Source: Montifringilla adamsi (Eukaryota; Chordata; Aves; Passeriformes; Passeridae). From it: a stretch of 64,000 nt of DNA. The position numbers and the translations under genes were made by a program. The notes under the pieces were generated by a model that was not told the DNA's origin, did no database searches, and saw only the letters and a program-made list of their open reading frames with translations. The stretch lies in assembly GCA_017590115.1 (NCBI GenBank), contig JAGGNK010009114.1, positions 21,738,662-21,802,661 on the forward strand, written 5' to 3'. Numbering within the stretch: position 1 is the stretch's first letter; the number at the start of each line of letters is the position of its first letter. This document shows, in pieces, positions 1 to 14,100 of this stretch.

Positions 1-1654
1 AGAGGTTGGCTCTGTCCCTGTCCACTGTTTGGGCAGTGACTCCTCAGGGGGTTCAGCTGCTTGCAGAGGTGTAGGAGGAAAGGTGTTGCCTCCACTCCTT
101 CCCCAGCAATCAGCCTGAGCTTCCGTGAGCACAGGCAAATGGGTGACAGATCTGTCTGTCCTCTGCAGCTGCTCCAGCTGTCTGTCTGGGCAGAGCTCCT
201 GCCCAAAATCCTGCCTTTTTGCAACAGCAGACAAGGTCTTCGTGTCTGCTGTGCTCTCTGATTTGAAATTCTGTGCACTGAATTTTAAAATTCAAAATCT
301 TTATTGTCCTTTCTTGCAGGACATGGTGTTTTGCAAGCCAGGCCTGAGGTGACGGAATGTGATAGCACTTTGTGATTTTTGATGGAATAGGTGCACTCTG
401 AAAGTGAAACAAACCTAATGGCTCCATGTTCCTAGTTTTCCAAGAGACCTTGATTCTTTTGTATAAGCACAGCAAATTTTTACTCCCATAAACAAAATTT
501 AAGATATAGAATGGGGAGCTAAATAACCTGAAATATAAAGTATTAAATTAAAAAAAAAAACAACAATAATATATGTAGTCAGTTCTATCCATCACATATG
601 ATAGTCTTTCAGGTAGTACTAGTAATAGTATAAACTGCTCTTCTGTATAATAAAGCAAGTAAATTCAAACAGCCAAAGTTGCTGTTTCCCCAAAAATTAT
701 TTTTTTTGAGAACTAAATAAAACATATAGAAAATAACAGGAAAAAAAATTCCTTGTCTAGAGGTAATTTTTGCTTGCAGCCTGACAGCTGAAGAATTACA
801 GCGACAGAAGATACCCTGAGCCACTCTGAGACTGCAAGTCTGCATGAGAGCCAGGCTGCTTTAAACTGCTGCTTTTGGAGCTCCTCTGCTGCCCTCAGCT
901 CCCAAAACCACTGGCTTAGCTGCCTAAACCAGGTTCTCTTGGGAGAAAAGGGATAACAGTAAGGAGCAGTTTACAGAAGGAAAAGGAAACTTATCAGGGA
1001 CAGGATGCTATCAGGAATTACAGATCTTGCCTGGTGGTGTGTAGGAGTCTCAAGCTGATGGAGATAGTATTTCAGATTGCTTTATCTTTGCTTCTGTGTC
1101 TGGTCAGGATTTCTGCAAATGTGAGCTTGATGAGATCTGGGTGTTGTCCCACTATCTTGGGAGCCCTTGAGGAAGGCAAGTCAGGAGAAGCAGCAAATTG
1201 TTTTGATTTCTCCTTTATATGGGTGCCTGAAAAAATTGAACACAATTACCCCAAAGTGATAGGTAAATAACCAACCACCACATCTAAATATTTATGAAGG
1301 ATCTGTTTTTAGTCTCAGCATATCTTCTTTGTTTCACTGATTTTCTTGTTGATTCTTCTTTTGTTTTTTACTCATGATCAGAACACCCTTCTCTGTAGTA
1401 GTTATTTGTTTGTATAAATTTAGACCAAATAATATTTTTGTAGTAAAAATTTGATGCTTTTATCATCACTGGCAGCTGACCCTTTGTGAGCTTTTTTCCT
1501 GTGCAAGAGCTATGTTGTTCACGATCCCTTGAGGCCTGGTTGTGCAATTTTACCAAGAATGAAATTATGACCTCACTGAAACCAGCAGGAAAACACCTTT
1601 TTTGGTGATGGAGTTAAAAAATAACCACTTTTGGGGGAAATGCCATATGGGACA

Positions 1655-1681
1655 TATATTTATGGGACATCCATAAATATA
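1655..1681. repeat. Perfect hairpin, 11-bp arms, 5-base loop
   Basis: TATATTTATGG and CCATAAATATA are exact reverse complements around GACAT. AT-rich; no transcript or terminator context is known here. Confidence 0.85.
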
Positions 1682-1864
1682 AGTGCATCTATTATGTCTC
1701 TTTTTATACATCACTTTTAGATCTAAGATGCTCTCCACTAAAAGAGGCTAAAATACCTGTTATGTTCTCCTGGGGTTTCTCCCTTTCTAGCTCCCATCAT
1801 AGGGCCTTTTAGTAAGTTTTGGGATCTGTGGAAATTTCTGACTCCTGGAAGTGCTTTTACTTTT

Positions 1865-1890
1865 AATTTAAGACTTTGAAGTCTTAAATT
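1865..1890. repeat. Near-perfect palindrome, 12-bp arms, 2-base centre
   Basis: AATTTAAGACTT and AAGTCTTAAATT are exact reverse complements around TG. It lies about 180 bases right of another hairpin (1655-1681). Confidence 0.85.
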
Positions 1891-4189
1891 TCTTACACTT
1901 TGTAATGTATTCTGCAGAGAGACCATAAGAATTGTCAGGCACCCAATAATAAACACAAACCTGTACTTACTGTGGATGTCATACAAATAAATGAGCATGC
2001 ACTTTTCATTCTCAAAGAGTGGGAACACAGCTTTCCTATATTTCTAAGATTTTTGCAAAATTTCATGATGGTCTTAATTATTCAGTACCTATTATGAGCC
2101 TCCAAGATGGGAATGAGAGCTGTGTTTCCTAGAAATGAAACATGGAAGTGTTCTCCAAGCTATTTTAATGCTAATTCTTGTTCACTTTTTCAGAGCCTGA
2201 GCTTTAAACACCACAACTGCGAAAAGATCAGACCGAAGTGGGAAATGTATTTTGGCCATAAACATGAAATTGTGAATTGGCATTTAATTGTGGGAAGTGA
2301 TTCTGTAGTAGGTCGTTTTAGATCTTTCAATTGGTGTGAGTCAGAGAGCTTTTATGGCAACAAAATTGCACAGTAGGTTTTAATTGTGCATAATTATTGC
2401 ACTGCATGGTGCAGATACTCTACTGTAGGCATTCAGCTGCATTCTGTTAGATGCTTTTATTGAAATCTCTGAAGAAGTGTACCTGATGTTATTTGATATA
2501 TGTTTGTTTAATGTGCTCGTGCTCTTTTTTGTCTTAGAAAAATGAAAATAATTATAATAGAAAATATTTCCTCCCTTCCCCCCATTTTCCAGGTGACTAA
2601 TTATACTGTATGGGATACCTGTGGGCATCTGCTGAAATTAACTGCAGTCTTATTTCTGATTTCAGCTGCAAGAATCTTGCATAAGGTCTTTGGGTTTAGG
2701 AGTGTAACTTTAAATAATACAGACTAGGACAGGGTTCAGGGTTTTTACATCCATCTGCACATTCTAAAGGCTGAATGATACTTGGTAGGCTTTCATCTTG
2801 TTACTTCTGTAATCTGCAGCTGTTTCCAATTTGATTATTTTTCTTCCTTGAGTTTTTTTATGTCTGCTGGATCTGACAAATGCACCCACCTACGGCACAG
2901 CCTGTGCCTCGGGATTAGGAAAATTTTATTTCCTCTTCTACAAGCAAGTAAAACATTTTTATCACTAAGGACCTAGTGATTTGTGAAATCCTGTTGTACT
3001 TTCTTATTTCTCCTGCTGAGCTTTTAAGTTGTCAGCAGTGATCTGATTGCTTCCCACCGTTTCACCAACAATGGAGCCCAGGCCAGCACTCTGTTGCTCT
3101 CCTGAATTCAGTATCACAGCTCCCAGCCATCAAAAGGGCTTTGTGATGTTTCTGGGATGTGACATTTCTATGGAAAAAAACAGCTTTGGGTTTGGAGCTT
3201 GGGTTTTTGGGGGATGAAAAAATAGAGTCTGATATTATTGTCATTATTTTACCACAAGATTCTGCAGTTCTCCCGCCTCTCCAGGGATGAAAGTACCGTG
3301 TAACAAACAGTAGCTCCGGCAGATCCTTTTCCTGTCTGTGCTGATGAAGTTGCCATTGCTATAATGTAGATAACAAACCTCACAATAGCCCTCTTTCTTG
3401 TTAGCATCTTCCAGCACAGCAGCTTCTGGCCTCAAAGAGCAAGGGCCAGGAAGAATGAATGTTGATTGCACCGCTGCAAAGCCTTTTATTCTTCTTGTTT
3501 GTATAGTAGGAGTGAAGTAGCAGGAAGAAACTCCATTTTTTTTTTTTAATGACTATTCTGTAGCCAAGACAATCTGAAGAATATTGTTTAAGGTGGGGTT
3601 AAGCCAGGAAGGGATTTTTCCCCTCTTCCAGACTATTTCCTACAGTTATTCCTGGTGATCTATGCAATTCACAAAGAGCATGTTAAAAATTCTCTAAGAG
3701 TCTTACAGCTCTTTTCATAAGAGTGTGCATTCAGGAACCATTCATGATCATTGGCATCCCACCTACTCTGAATTTTACCAGGGAAGTGAACTTTAATAAT
3801 TTCTGCTTCACTACTTGCATGAGTGGGAAATAACTCTACAAACACCATATCCTGTCTGACATGTGCCTTCCCACAGCCCAGAGGGCAGAGAACAGACACC
3901 TCTGTGGGAGCTGAGGTGCTGATAGGAACTGTTGAAAAGAAACATTTAAACACAATTTAAGCCCTTTCTCTTCTTCATAGGCCCTACCTGTTAAGTGGGG
4001 TCTGAACCTCAGTTAAATAAAGTGATTTTACAACATGGCAGGTTTAAATGTTTGTTTACTTCAAAATCCTTTGCACATCCAGAGATAATCAAGTCTTTGA
4101 TAATGTGCCATAGAACTGTATCCACTGTAATGCTTCAGTCTTTTTTGTTTAGATTTTTCCTGTTTTGTATTTTTTTAGAGGTTGTTATT

Positions 4190-4352
4190 TTTAATTATTT
4201 TTAATTTTCTTTGTTTTCCTTGCTTCCTCCTTGCAGGAGGAAGAATGAGCAACAATAAAAGGGAAGAAATTCTCACTGATTATCTTACTGCCTTAAATGA
4301 CAATTTGGATGTAGTCCCAGATTGTACATCTGCCCCTCTAATGTACATCTGA
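4190..4352 (+). other. Exon-like segment: strong acceptor followed by a 35-codon ORF
   Basis: A long pyrimidine tract (about 4190-4232) ends in TTGCAG|GAGGAAGA (AG at 4235-4236). An ATG at 4245 opens 35 codons (starting MSNNKREEILTDYL) to TGA at 4350-4352. The amino-acid composition looks protein-like and the acceptor is good. I do not recognise the peptide, see no donor in the ORF, and rate this only as a candidate terminal or 5' exon that may be chance. Confidence 0.2.
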
Positions 4353-4412
4353 AATGATATTAATACCAAACCAGACATCTGCGTGCTGGATGTGTTCAGC
4401 TGCTTGGGAGAG

Positions 4413-4430
4413 TGCTGCTGCTGCTGCTGC
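4413..4430. repeat. (TGC)6 microsatellite
   Basis: Six perfect TGC units, followed by CATCTGCAG. They give poly-Cys and poly-Ala runs in overlapping + strand ORFs and poly-Gln on the other strand; none is considered a gene. Confidence 0.9.
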
Positions 4431-7400
4431 ATCTGCAGAGAACAGCCTGAGCTCCTCCTGTGCTCAGCAAGGAGCGGCACGAGGGAAGAGCAGCCCTGGT
4501 GCCCCAGCTCTCCACGGGGTTCAGAAAGCTCTGAAACTGGCATTTCACCCTTCAGTGTCCATCCTGCTTTCTCTAACTGCTGTAATGAGCTCCAGCTCAC
4601 ATCCAGAGGCAGGTTATGCTGTGGAATTGCAGTGGCAATGGAAGAGAAAAGGTTTTCTCAGTCTGTTGTTAACTGGACAGACACCAGCACAGAGGTCCTG
4701 ATGGGATGGGCAAGGGCAGCCTTTCTGTGCAGGCTTGAGGCCTGAAATGGAGAAAACTGCAATGCCCTGGCTGTGCCAGCTACTCAGGCATCCTCCCCTG
4801 AGTGGCCTTATGGTTAAATTAACTAATTAATCAAACACTTGCACCTGCAAAAAGAGCAGAACCTTTTTTCATCTCAGGTGAAGCTACAGGCCAGGCTAGG
4901 AGAGTAAAAAGGTCAGGACAGGGAAGAGGTTTTGCCATCCTTGTTTACTCATATACACATATCTATATTTTTGTATTTTGCTAATAATTCTAACTTTAAA
5001 CTAGTCCCAGAGTGGAAATACCCATTTCCACTTGATATCTTTTGTGAAAGAGCTTCATTTACAATGTAGAAAGATGACTGATACTCAATAGGTCCCTTCT
5101 TCCAGGTTCCTTTTCCAAGGGCATCATTTATAGGTTGCCAGGTAACCATAAGTCTTTGACTTTTAAATAATACTTCATAGAGGTACAAAAACCAAGATTT
5201 TTTTTTCCAGACCTGAAATGGCAAGAGCTATCTGAAATGAACAGTAGCCTTAGAAAACATGCATGGAGCTGACCACTGATATATACACACAAAAATGTGG
5301 AAAAAGCCATTTGTCAAACTCTTCCGTGGCCCTGTGGATCAAATCCCAAGCACAGACAGTGTGCATTTTCCTAGCTGGTTATTAAATTGAATCTGCATAT
5401 CCTTACTTAAGATCATATTGGTGTTCAATAGGTAAATAATATCCTTCATCACCTCCAGGAAAAGCAGGTGTCTGCTGCTCCCAGTCTGCTTCTGCTTCTC
5501 CACCGAGCTGGCTACAGTTTCTGCAATGTGGGAGAGAGGAATAAAAAAGATAAGAGTAATTAAAATTGTCAGCATTAACATAAGAAGCCAAATGTCCCTA
5601 GAGGACAGTGCCAGCTCTTCCTTTCTGTTTCTGCTTTAATCTGAGAGGAAGCTGAGTGCTGTGGAATGGCCAGGATCACTCCTGGAGCTGGAAGAAAGAG
5701 CTCAGTGATGGGTCTGCCACTTTTTCAGCCCTCTACAAGGCTGAGGCTCAGTCACCACCTAGGTAAGGTACCTTATTCTAAGAGTGTAACTCACTATAAG
5801 CCAGACCTAAACCCATGCCTATGACTGCCCTGTGCTAACCAGACCAGATGCAGTGATTTTGGTTTAACCCCTTATTACCAAGGCACCCCAGTCCTGCCTG
5901 TGGGGCAGGAGAGCCCAGGCTGGGACTGGAGCCTGGGGAACAGGGTGGATCTCAAAAGCTTTTGGTGCTGCCAAGGGTGGAATCGACTTTCACAGCAGTT
6001 AAAGGAAGCTGTGACAATGTGGCCTGAAAAGCAGGAAGGTCATTGCTCCAACACTCCTCCTGCCCTAGCTGGCTTCCTGGAGAATCTTGCTCAAGAGCAG
6101 CTTTAGTCTGTGTCTTGCAGCGAGTCCAAGGGGCAGGGGATTGCCTCAGCTGATTGCCTCTGGTTCTTGCCTCTCTGATGTTTAGTGACAGGGCAGCAGC
6201 TCCAGCCCAGCCCTGTTGGCAGGGAGCTGCCTGGGCCAGGAGCTTGTGTCACAGGGTTTGCTGTTTGTCCCAGCGTGGCGGGGAATTTCAGTTCTTGCAT
6301 GACTAGCTTTGAGTCTAAAATCTCCACACAACTTTCATTTCCCCTTAAAGGCTGGCTTTTGAAGGTTGTCTTTTTCACAGTATTTTTACCTCTGAGGCCA
6401 TTGAGGAATATCTTACTCAAACATTCAAGCCAAATGAGTTCTATTTCCAGACCTTCATCATGGCATCAACGCGTTAGAACAACTTAATAAAATGTTTATA
6501 CCAATGTCTGAAATTCACAGTAATCTGAGAGTGTGCAATGACATCCCTAGGATAAATTGTACAGCTCAGCACTGAAACATGACCACAGTACAAAGATTGT
6601 TTGGAAATCTACTGTCAGACAAGAAATCCAGCTTTGCAATTTTGGCTTCAGAATTTATACTGACACTTCTTTATCATAAATTAAATACTTACAAGCCATC
6701 CTTTTGGGCATTAGAGCATACTTCAGGATCAGAACTGGTGCTGAAAACACAGTCTGTGTACCACTAAAACCAGACAGATTTTTCCTAGCAGTGTGCTCAT
6801 GCTAACTTTTCTGATAAGGTAAAACTGATAACACATTTATTGTGTAATTTGCTAAGTCTGTGCTTCTGATGAAGAGCTCTTGAATTGCAGCATAAAGACT
6901 GCATGCCTATTGCAGCAGAACATCGAAGTCTTAATCCTTTATTGCTGCAAAAGCAAACAACTGTCCTTATGAGCAGCCTAAGCCAGGACAACAGAGCTCA
7001 GAGAAGAATCCCTCCCCACAGAGTCACTGCAGTGCTGGGTAGCAGGTTACCCACTTGTGCCTCAGTGTGTGTTTATTTATACAGACGTTGCTGAACTAGG
7101 AGGACTTTAGTAACACAAAGTAGAAATCTGGCATCTACAGCCTGCTTTTCTCTCTTTGCATTCATACCAAACCCCAGGAAAACAGATTCACACATGCCCA
7201 AGTCCCAAAAAGCCTCCAGCACAGCTAATACACCAGTTTGCTCAAATTGCAAATGGAAGTGATTCATCTTTTCCACACACTGGCTCCCTACTGTTAGGTC
7301 AGGAATAGTAAGGAGATGTGGGGGAGCTGGAAAGCTCACCTCAGCAGCTTTCTTCATTCATAATTCACTTGGGGTTGGACCCAAACCTGTTGAAGAACTA

Positions 7401-7443
7401 TTGCAGCTGCTTGCAGTAGGATTGTAGTATCCAGCCATTTGCT

Positions 7444-8199
7444 GTGCAGGTAGATCATAGTAAATTTACTTTTCAGCAGAGCTTAGAAATTAAACACAGC
7501 CATGTGATACAATGGAATATTCCAGTCAAATCACAACCTAATCCTTCAGACCCCACTCAAGTGTTTCCAGGTGAAGACAGCAAAATTGTCTGTAGTGATT
7601 CAGAAATGTTCAATGAAGTTTCTTGGTTGATATCACAGCAGGAAGATTTAAACAAAGCAGCAGACCTGGTTGTCTTGCACTCTACAGAACTGAAAAGAGG
7701 ATTTTTAAAATGGCATCTCTGGCCTGGTGGTGCTCTTTTAAATTGATGAAATGTGGAGTAAAATATCTAATGTAATAGCATTTTCCAAAGATTTCAAAAA
7801 CTTGACATGGGTAAGAAACTACACCCTCATCCTTATGTTGGCAAAATAATGGAAAAATTAATAAGGAATTCAAATGATAGGGATTCAAAGGACAGAAATA
7901 TAACAAATGTTAATCAGCAGAGTTTTTCTGAAAAATATAGTTTAACAGGAAGCCTGATTTTGAATGAGATTACACATGCATTGATAATGGCTGTTGTATA
8001 GATATTGATAATATTTTTCTTATTGTTGAAAAATTTTGCATTCTGCAGCTTCAGTGAAACATGTATTGAAAATGAGCTATCAGATCTCAAAAATGAGATA
8101 TCATTGGCAATTATTCCAGAACTCTTAAACTGCTCCAGGGAGGTTGGCTGGGGGAACATTAAACAAAATGCAGCAGATCGACTGATGAGCTCGGGCTAA
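7444..8199 (+). pseudogene. Possible decayed coding segment (three same-frame open stretches)
   Basis: One frame is open from 7444 to 7743, broken by four stops clustered at 7744-7770, open again to a stop at 7999-8001, then open to 8197-8199. Together this is about 240 codons with few breaks in AT-rich DNA. The second frame reads IDEMWSKISNVIAFSKDF across the stop cluster, which could reflect a frameshift. No family is recognised. Chance or an old repeat ORF are the alternatives. Confidence 0.15.
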
Positions 8200-11100
8200 T
8201 CACGGGCTGGAGCTGGGCATCCCCTCTGGGAAACAGGAAAACCTGGATCTATTTCAGACAGTTCAAACAGCATCTGAAACTACTGAACATTTTCATCAAT
8301 GATCCAGCTGCAAGCACACGGATTAAAGCCTGGGGCAGTGGTCAGCATGAGGGCAGGGTATCCCAGTTTGCTCTACAGTTTATTCAATAAATCAGAGCCC
8401 GTGCACAAAGTGCAACCAAAAGACAACCTGCAAGGGATGTTTCTGTAGAAGGGAGAATTCCCTGGAAAACAGCAGCTTGAAAGATGTTCTGGGAGATTAA
8501 TTGAAACTCAGTGCCATTTGCCAAGGCGTTTCTGTAGCAGAAAGGATGAGGAGGAGGAAGAATGAAGCATTAGCTGAGAAATATCTGATAGGAATGGGAA
8601 GGTATCTCCCAGGTGTCCCACCCTGGTGGGGCCAAAGGCAGTAATGCCTTTCATGGGAAACCCTGACCTGGGAGGTGTAAAAGGCTGGATTCCAGGTGGA
8701 AAACAAACAAACATGACCAGGGCAGATATCTTGGTATAAGGAAGAAATAATCAGGAAGACCACACACAGGTGACAGTACATGGGTGACTGGAAGAGACTG
8801 TAAGTCCCTTCTTAAGGCCTGTTTGACTTAAATTAGAGTCACAAGAAGAGGTAGAGTCTGCAGGCAGGAATCAAACAAGTGCAAATAAGAAACTGTACTC
8901 ACATTTTAAGGAACTACAAAAAAAATAAAAGATGATGCCTCCATCTCGAGGTCTCTGAGTGAAGAAGGGTACAGATATCTCAGCCAAACAGAAGCAAATG
9001 TGCTCACTGTGGGGGGACTGGGGGATTGTCATGGGATCTGACCAGCCTGTTCCCTTCTGGTCTTCAATGTAATGAGCCTAAGAGTGAAAAAGCACAGCTT
9101 TTATTGAAGGCAGTTAAATTTTGCCTAAAGAAGTTCTGCAGCATAATTCCAGGTTTTTGAAAATTGAACAAAGTTCTTGGTTCTGAATACAAATCTTGCC
9201 TTACAGTGTTGCTGTTTGCACACATCACAGAGTTCTTGAGCTATTTAATCCTCATTAGCGAAGCATTATTAATCCACAACACTGAAGGACAGAAGGTATA
9301 ATTTAGAGAAATCCTTATGGGAAGGATCTCATAGGAGATAAAAAGGAATTAAAGTGTTTCCATGAACTAGTAACACAAATCGTGGCATTCTAATGCAGTT
9401 ATTCTATTAATGTTGTAAATCTAAAATTCTGCACAAGTTTTGGGTTCCTATGGGTGCTATAAGGTTAGGGAATAATGTTCATTTTTAACCTGTGTTATAT
9501 CTAACCCAGGTCTGTGGGATTCCCATCTTGTTTGGTCCTTGAGGCTTTCCAGTAGTGTAATGTGTTAGAGAACAGAACTGTTCAGCTTACTATCTTGGGA
9601 TTATTTTCTTTTATACTCACTACCAGTTTAACCTGTCAAAAACAATTATTAAGCAATTTGTAACATAGTAGAGATGTAAATGGTCTCAAAAAGCATACGA
9701 CTGAAAAAAAGAGCAACGTCTTGCTGGAGCTTGCATACTGTAGAAATCAGTAATAACTTGTTTCCCAAGGGTTGGACTACTTGAAAATATTTTGGAAGGT
9801 TAGAATAATCGGGAATTATCAGTCTGGATAAAAGGGAGAAGAGCTTTACAGCCACCTGCTCAGGGAGAGGGAAATCTCCATGCTCATGGGAGGTGCTTCC
9901 TTCTGCTTCACACAGAGCAAAGAGGAGCAGTTCCCTCTTTGGGACACATCCCAAGTTCCCTGGGAAGGATGTGACACCCTCCGTTTGAGAAGCTGGGTCT
10001 GTCATTTCTCACAGCTTCCAGGAAAGAGCTGCAATGCCTTGGAAACAGCAGTCTCCACAAGTGATGCTGCAATCAGAGAGGGAATGAAACAATGATGCTT
10101 TACACAGCACAGACAATGGGTGTGATACTCTATTCCAAAATGTTTCGGAGTGGGAGGCAAATTATCTCTGCCAGTAACAAAGGAAGCAAATAAAGGAGCT
10201 TGTATTTTCACTTAACAGAGCAAAATGGCTGTTTTGATCACAGTTAGTGGTTCCTCAGCTCCTTCTCACTGAATTCCTCACACAGTGGAGTTAAAGATGT
10301 AAAGTACTTAGATTTCAGACTGACATTTATATTTATGGTAGCAGTACATAACTTGCAGAGCAGCAGTCCCCAGTCTGGGGCTTCCTACAAGCCCTGCAGT
10401 CAGGCTTGACCTCAGCCTTGGTAGAAGGAGACTTTGTCAATTCAGGGCCAAAAGAGGAGAGAGAAGCCTCAGCAGGCAGGAGTTTCTCACTGCATGGCTG
10501 TGGAGCCTGATCTAAATAAGATTATCCTCTGGCACTCGCCAAGCCTCATTCCTGTCTTGGTTTGCTCCCTCCTTATTTCCTTTCCTTTGCCAAGCTGTGT
10601 ACATGTAGCCCATGGAGGAGAGGAGGATGTTCATGAACCTGCACTCTCCTGCCCACTCCAGGTCTCCTGTGTGGAAGGTGCCCTCCAGCTCTGTCTCTCT
10701 AAGTGTATTCCTGGGTGCAGATCCTCTACCACGAATTTGTTTTGGAGACCAGCTGAGAATTGGAGTGGGGCCTATTCTAAGTCCTGTGCAGCCTCCAGAG
10801 CTGCAGTGGAGCTGCAGAGTTCCTGAGTCAGTCATCCACCTGCAGAGCTCCAGGCAAGTCTCATACAGAGCTTGCAAATGCATTTTTAAACTTTGCTTAT
10901 GTAGACAAGCAGACAAAACCCAAGACCAAGTCTAATCTTGCAAGCACACACAAAACATTGTCTAGAAGACCTTCCTGACTTATCACCCCTTTAGGATTTT
11001 GGTTGATGTTTGACAGTTCCAGGTTTCTTTTTTTGCCCTAGAAAGCCTTCCCTTCCTGTACATAATACACAAATCTGAGTTAAAACTTTATGTTTTTACA

Positions 11101-14100
11101 AATTCCAGTTCCTTCTTTCTGGGTAGCATCTGGAGAGACTATCTGTGGACTGTGGACAGTGTCTCCTCATAATTTCTATTCCTTATCAAATGTTTATTTA
11201 GGAGGAAACCAGGCAAGTCCATTCTGGAAGAGTTATTTCCTTTGACCTAGACCCGAGTCCTTTATCCATCTGAATGGATGGCCTGTAATGACTCTTGAGC
11301 AATCTGTATTGCTAGCTGGCTTCTGCATGCAGTGATTCTTCCTGATGGCTCTTAAATCAAAGAGAAGTTAAGACTGAGAGCTACAATAACAAAGAAAAGT
11401 CACCCAACAGTTGGGCAATCAAAGAAACATTCACAAAATGTGTGGGATATGTCAGCTGATGCACTCACAAAGATTTTTACCTGCTGCCTCCATGCTGTGC
11501 TTGTGCTGGGAGCCCTTTTTGTCAACAGAGAAAAGAGAGACTCCCAGGGCAACAGGAATATTTTGCACATTTTCTTTAGGATGGCATCAATCAGGTCTTG
11601 GTTCCTGTGAGGAAGATCTTCAGTGCCAACAGGCAGTCCTGGGGTGACAGAGTCAGGTGTCACAACAGGCCTTGTGGCAGCAGGTTGGCACTTCCAGCTG
11701 TTCAAAGCATGTTTTCTTAGTAGGAATAGCATGGCATGGAACAAAGATAGAAACTATTGTCAACAGGGGTGGGGATGAGGGGGAGAGAATTAGGGTTTCA
11801 GAGAGCAAAGAGAAAAAAAGGCTTCACTAAAATATTTTCACGTTAACTTGATAATTCATGCTTCAAAATTTATATAAAAGCACTCAGTTCACTACAGACA
11901 AAGGTGTTTTTGTATTTTTCCCAAACAGAAGAGCTCTACTTACCTGGTGTGTGGAGTCATAACAATTTATTGATCATAGGTATGTCCTGTTGTGCTTAAA
12001 CTACCACTTGCAGAGAACACAGGACCGCATAAACGCAGGTGAAATAAACAGTTTGGGATCCCATTTCCTGTTTTCCCTGTTCATCTTCAAGATTTAGATC
12101 TGTAGGACAGTGAGCAGCCACTTCCCATGTCATTGTTGAATAGAAGCATTTCCAGAGTAAAGGAAGTTACACAGATAAAGTGAGCATAAGTGCATGCCCA
12201 AAGCATAAATGAAGAGCCACACACAGACACTGTGCAGGGCCACCAGAAATAAGCACTGCAAGCAATACAAACCTTAACTCTGAGGTAAAGTGTGTGCTCT
12301 AAATTTAGATAACTCACTTGCACGTTTGTTTGTTTTATATTTTCCTTGCATTTATCAATATAGTGCTAAATTGCCAAACAGTCCCATTACACTGTTAATA
12401 TTTGCCTCTGCATTTCAATGACAGCTAAAATGCACTGAAGGAAAAATGCAATCCTCCATGTGTCAACACTGAGCTGGTGGTGATAGAATAACCTGGAGCC
12501 AAATTCACCTAATGTTTTTGCTGAGAACAAGAACTGAAGCCCTGCGTTCTGGCCAAATTTAATCTCTGTAAGAATTTACATTTTACTTAGACACCTATGT
12601 GTGGCATCTCCTAGGTGCATAAATTACTGTATAATATTAGTTTTCCTGCTGTATTCAGTGGTTGTTGCTACCTGTTGTAGCCCAGATCACAGCAACAGGT
12701 GAAACACTCTGCATTTTTTTCTTAAAAACTATTTAAAATTGAATTTTTTGATGTTTCTGTACAGGAATGAACTACATAATGGCAAAACACAAGATCCTTA
12801 AAATGACAAGTTGGATATTTTGAATTATATGTATTGTGAATGAGAAGGAGCAGGGTGGCAGAGTGCCCTTGCTGTGCTGATGCACTGCTAGGATTCCTTA
12901 GAATCAGGTAAAAAAGCTGTCACTGATTTACTTCAGGCTAAACCTCATCAGCTGAGTTCCGAAAAGAGGCAGAATTATTCCATAATAGCTCAGCTGGGCA
13001 CGTGAGTGCAAGTCCTGACAGTGACAAAATGGCAAGCACAAGGAGCAAGCAAGGAGATAATTTTTGCTTTTTTTTTTTTTTTTCAATGATAAGGCTTAGT
13101 GTTTCTGTAAAGAGATTTTTTCAGGAGACTGGGATTAAACCATCAACATTTTAAAGAAGATTCTCCATTGGTTTGGTAGAGAAAAAAGAAGCATGAGCTC
13201 TGAACTGCAGTGTTTTGGTACCTGCATGTGACAATAATTTCCATGGATTATCAAATTGCAGATTTTTTTAAAAAGTGATGGAGAATTCAGGGTGTGAGAC
13301 ACATTTTTCCAGAAGTTCTCTCTGTCTTGTCACTTTCAGCAATGAGCCACATTCAGAGAAGGAAATCTCAAGATTTTTTCTAGGGCAGTAGCATAGCAGC
13401 ATCTAAAAGTGTGAACCTCTGTTAAAAGTTGAACTGGAAAAGTAAACTGCACAGAAGAGTTTCACTTAAAATGTGGCATAAGGAACTGAGTATGCTCTTA
13501 AATAGGAGCTTTGAATTGTATTTTGCAGCCATTAACATCTATCTGGACAAGGTGGCAGTTTAGAAGCTCCACAGAGAAGAATGGGATTTGATTCAGTGTG
13601 CTGGGGATTGTGCCCCAAAAGACTGAGATTTGTTGAACCAAATGTTGTGGATTGGTGCCACTGTGCTTCAGAGAGAAGGATGTCTGACTGATATTTCAGG
13701 ATATGAGTTCAATGCAGTTGATTTGTGATTATTGGGACCTGGGCTTAGTGCATGTATTCATTTTGGTTGTAAGTTACAGCTCCTTTGTCAGGCCTGGGAT
13801 ATAAATAAACTCATTTCCTTTGGTGCCTCATGCCCAAAGGATGCAAAAAGGACCATCTTATTTCAGATTTACCTGCATTTTCCAGCCTGTCTAATCAGCT
13901 GCTCTCCATCTGGGGCCAGGACTGGTGGCCTCTCCTCAGCCTCTAACACCTCCTGCTGTGTCAAGGGACAGAGAAGGGCATCTCTTCCCTTACTCCAAGA
14001 GTGGAACATTGACCCTTTCACCTCCTTGCCAGGCAAAGTGCTCTTCCACCTAATCACAGCAAAGCACGGACCTCCTGGTGCCTTTGGTTTACTTCAGACA

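Larger units (their letters stand above)
1..7320. other. Upstream flank, no gene recognised
   Basis: Mostly AT-leaning unique sequence. Apart from the two hairpins, the TGC repeat and the exon-like segment at 4.2 kb, I see only an A-rich run at 551-560 and short chance ORFs on both strands. Confidence 0.6.

Noticed and set aside
4354..4745. Cys- and Ala-run ORFs around 4.4-4.7 kb
   Set aside because: The runs come from the (TGC)6 microsatellite read in two frames; overlapping ORFs in several frames show no domain.
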